A stretch of 35,473 nucleotides of DNA from Alphaproteobacteria bacterium MarineAlpha5_Bin7. GTDB taxonomy: Bacteria > Pseudomonadota > Alphaproteobacteria > HIMB59 > GCA-002718135. The stretch spans positions 1-35,473 of the forward strand of contig PTKX01000011.1 of NCBI GenBank assembly GCA_002938195.1, in the 5' to 3' direction. Within the stretch, counting starts at the first letter, position 1; each line of letters begins with the position of its first letter. A program made the position numbers and the translations under genes. Below, piece after piece: positions 34,281-35,473 of the stretch. Below the pieces are notes generated by a model. The model did no database searches, was not told the origin of the DNA, and worked only from the letters and a program-made list of their open reading frames with translations.

Positions 34281-35473
34281 ATGGAAAAAAAAGAGATAAA
34301 AATACTATCAAGAAAAAGTGATTTAGCTCAAATTCAAGCACAATTGGTAGGCCTGGAGATAAACAGAAAATTTCCAGATATTAAAATTAGTTATTCAACC
34401 AAAACTACTGAAGGGGATATAGATAAATTTTCTCCTTTGTCAGAAATGAAAACCACAGGAGTTTTTACAGATGATTTAAGACAAAATTTAATTGAAGGAA
34501 AATGTGATGCAATAGTTCATTCTTGGAAAGATATGCCTATTGATATTGGTGAAGAAACAATAATTTCTGGTTCTTTAAGACGAGCTGATGAAAGGGATAT
34601 TTTATTAGTTGATAAAAATAAAGTAAATCAGATTAAAAAATTAAAAAAAATTTCAATTTTATCCTCATCACCAAGAAGGGTTTATAATTTAAAAAATTTT
34701 ATCAAAGATTATTTTCCTTATAACTGTAATGAAATAGTATTTAACAATATACGAGGAAACATACCAACAAGGATAAAGAAATTATTGAATGGTGATGGTG
34801 ATGCGTTAGTTGTTGCAAAGGCAGCAATTGATAGATTAATTAATAATCCTTTTAAAGATTTTAGTGAGTTATCGAAAGAAATAAAACATTATATTAATCA
34901 ATGCTTATGGATGGTTATACCATTATCAGTCAATCCTTCTGCTCCAGGTCAGGGAGCCCTTGCTATAGAAACAAAATCTAATGATAAAATTACAAAAAAA
35001 ATAATAAAAGATATTTCAGACCCGTTATCAATAACATGTGTAAAAAAAGAAAGAGAAATTTTAAAAAAATATGGCGGTGGTTGTCATCAAAAAATTGGTG
35101 TAACTTTCTTCCCTACTTTTTTTGGTTTAGTAAAAAGTGAAAAAGGAGAATCTGAAAATGGTAAAACATTCTCCGATTGGTCAGTTCTAAAGTTTAATGA
35201 GAATAGTAATTTATCTGCAAAAAAAGATGAAATTTTTCCTGAGAATAACTCTGACTATAAATTTTTTAAAAGAATTACAATTCAAGATTCTATAAATAAA
35301 ATAAATTCTTTAAACAATCATTGTATTTGGATTTCTAGAAAATCTGCTTTGCCTGAAGGCGCCTTATTATCATTGACTAATATTGTTTGGGCTAGCGGAT
35401 TAAAAACATGGAAATCTTTATCTAAAAGAGGAATATGGGTAAATGGATGTTCAGATAGTATGGGTGAAGATTT
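34281..35473 (+). CDS. hemC: Porphobilinogen deaminase with a C-terminal HemD-like region (3' end missing)
   Basis: The frame is open to the end of the window (397 codons). The deaminase joins four porphobilinogens into hydroxymethylbilane. Arg11 (SRKSDLAQIQAQ), catalytic Asp84 (VHSWKDMP), Arg132-133 (SSSPRRVYN) and the dipyrromethane-binding Cys268 (GGGCHQKIGV) are all present. The sequence is not the common proteobacterial type: it has SRKSDLA, GVFTDDL, VHSWKDMP and IRGNIPTRI in place of the usual wording. Beyond about residue 345 it continues with CIWISRKSALPEGALLS and VWASGLKTWKSLSKRGIWVNG, which resembles uroporphyrinogen-III synthase. A HemC-HemD fusion, as reported in Leptospira, is the best reading. 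Confidence 0.85.
   Translation, partial: MEKKEIKILSRKSDLAQIQAQLVGLEINRKFPDIKISYSTKTTEGDIDKFSPLSEMKTTGVFTDDLRQNLIEGKCDAIVHSWKDMPIDIGEETIISGSLRRADERDILLVDKNKVNQIKKLKKISILSSSPRRVYNLKNFIKDYFPYNCNEIVFNNIRGNIPTRIKKLLNGDGDALVVAKAAIDRLINNPFKDFSELSKEIKHYINQCLWMVIPLSVNPSAPGQGALAIETKSNDKITKKIIKDISDPLSITCVKKEREILKKYGGGCHQKIGVTFFPTFFGLVKSEKGESENGKTFSDWSVLKFNENSNLSAKKDEIFPENNSDYKFFKRITIQDSINKINSLNNHCIWISRKSALPEGALLSLTNIVWASGLKTWKSLSKRGIWVNGCSDSMGED

Overview
The window is a dense, very AT-rich stretch of bacterial chromosome. It most likely comes from a streamlined marine alphaproteobacterium. Several genes point there: an Irr-type Fur regulator, a DUF1476 F1-ATPase zeta-inhibitor homologue, a threonyl-tRNA synthetase whose N-terminal sequence reads like alphaproteobacterial ones, an RpoH-family sigma factor and a proteorhodopsin. 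Genes abut or overlap almost everywhere, convergent genes share bases of their stop codons, and the largest gap is about 256 bases. The genus cannot be fixed from the sequence; AT-rich groups such as AEGEAN-169/HIMB59 or SAR11 relatives are reasonable candidates. No tRNA, rRNA, insertion sequence, phage gene or CRISPR array was seen.

Layout. 1-4284 (+): nucleoside-type BMP ABC transporter (binding protein cut by the window edge, double ATPase, two permeases). 4323-6948 (+): Irr-like regulator and catalase-peroxidase KatG, with a 17-base Irr-type palindrome between them. 6945-14764 (-): TauD-like dioxygenase, DUF985 cupin, GTP cyclohydrolase II, sulfotransferase, HisI, ThrS (lacking its TGS domain), CysS, a conserved hypothetical and an RpoH-family sigma factor. 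15021-16954: blue-tuned proteorhodopsin, an atypical SDR and a secreted DUF2141 protein. 16994-21151 (+): compact folate operon pabB-pabA-pabC-folP-folB-folK with several non-ATG starts. 21117-22105 (-): DUF1476 protein and a divergent TrpF-like protein. 22249-25781 (+): malate synthase G, a fatty-acid-hydroxylase/sterol-desaturase family membrane protein and a small membrane protein. 25796-28315 (+): nucleoside salvage operon (cytidine deaminase, purine nucleoside phosphorylase, thymidine phosphorylase). 28357-29935 (+): O-methyltransferase, Hsp20 and a DUF3147 membrane protein. 29986-33578 (+): membrane-anchored exported protein, HupE/UreJ-type permease, cobalamin riboswitch and BtuB-like TonB-dependent receptor. 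33582-34157 (-): beta-hydroxylase-like oxygenase. 34281-end (+): atypical HemC, apparently fused to a HemD-like domain and cut by the window edge.

How it fits together. The organism appears to take up and break down nucleosides (ABC transporter plus cdd/PNP/deoA), capture light (proteorhodopsin), use malate synthase G for glyoxylate, make its own folate, riboflavin precursor and heme, and import cobalamin. The regulatory signals are unusually readable. The hsp20 gene has a textbook sigma-32 promoter followed by a ROSE-like RNA thermometer hairpin. katG has an Irr/Fur-type box. The TonB receptor lies behind a B12 riboswitch with apparent competing pairings. A hairpin overlaps the start codon of the transporter ATPase.
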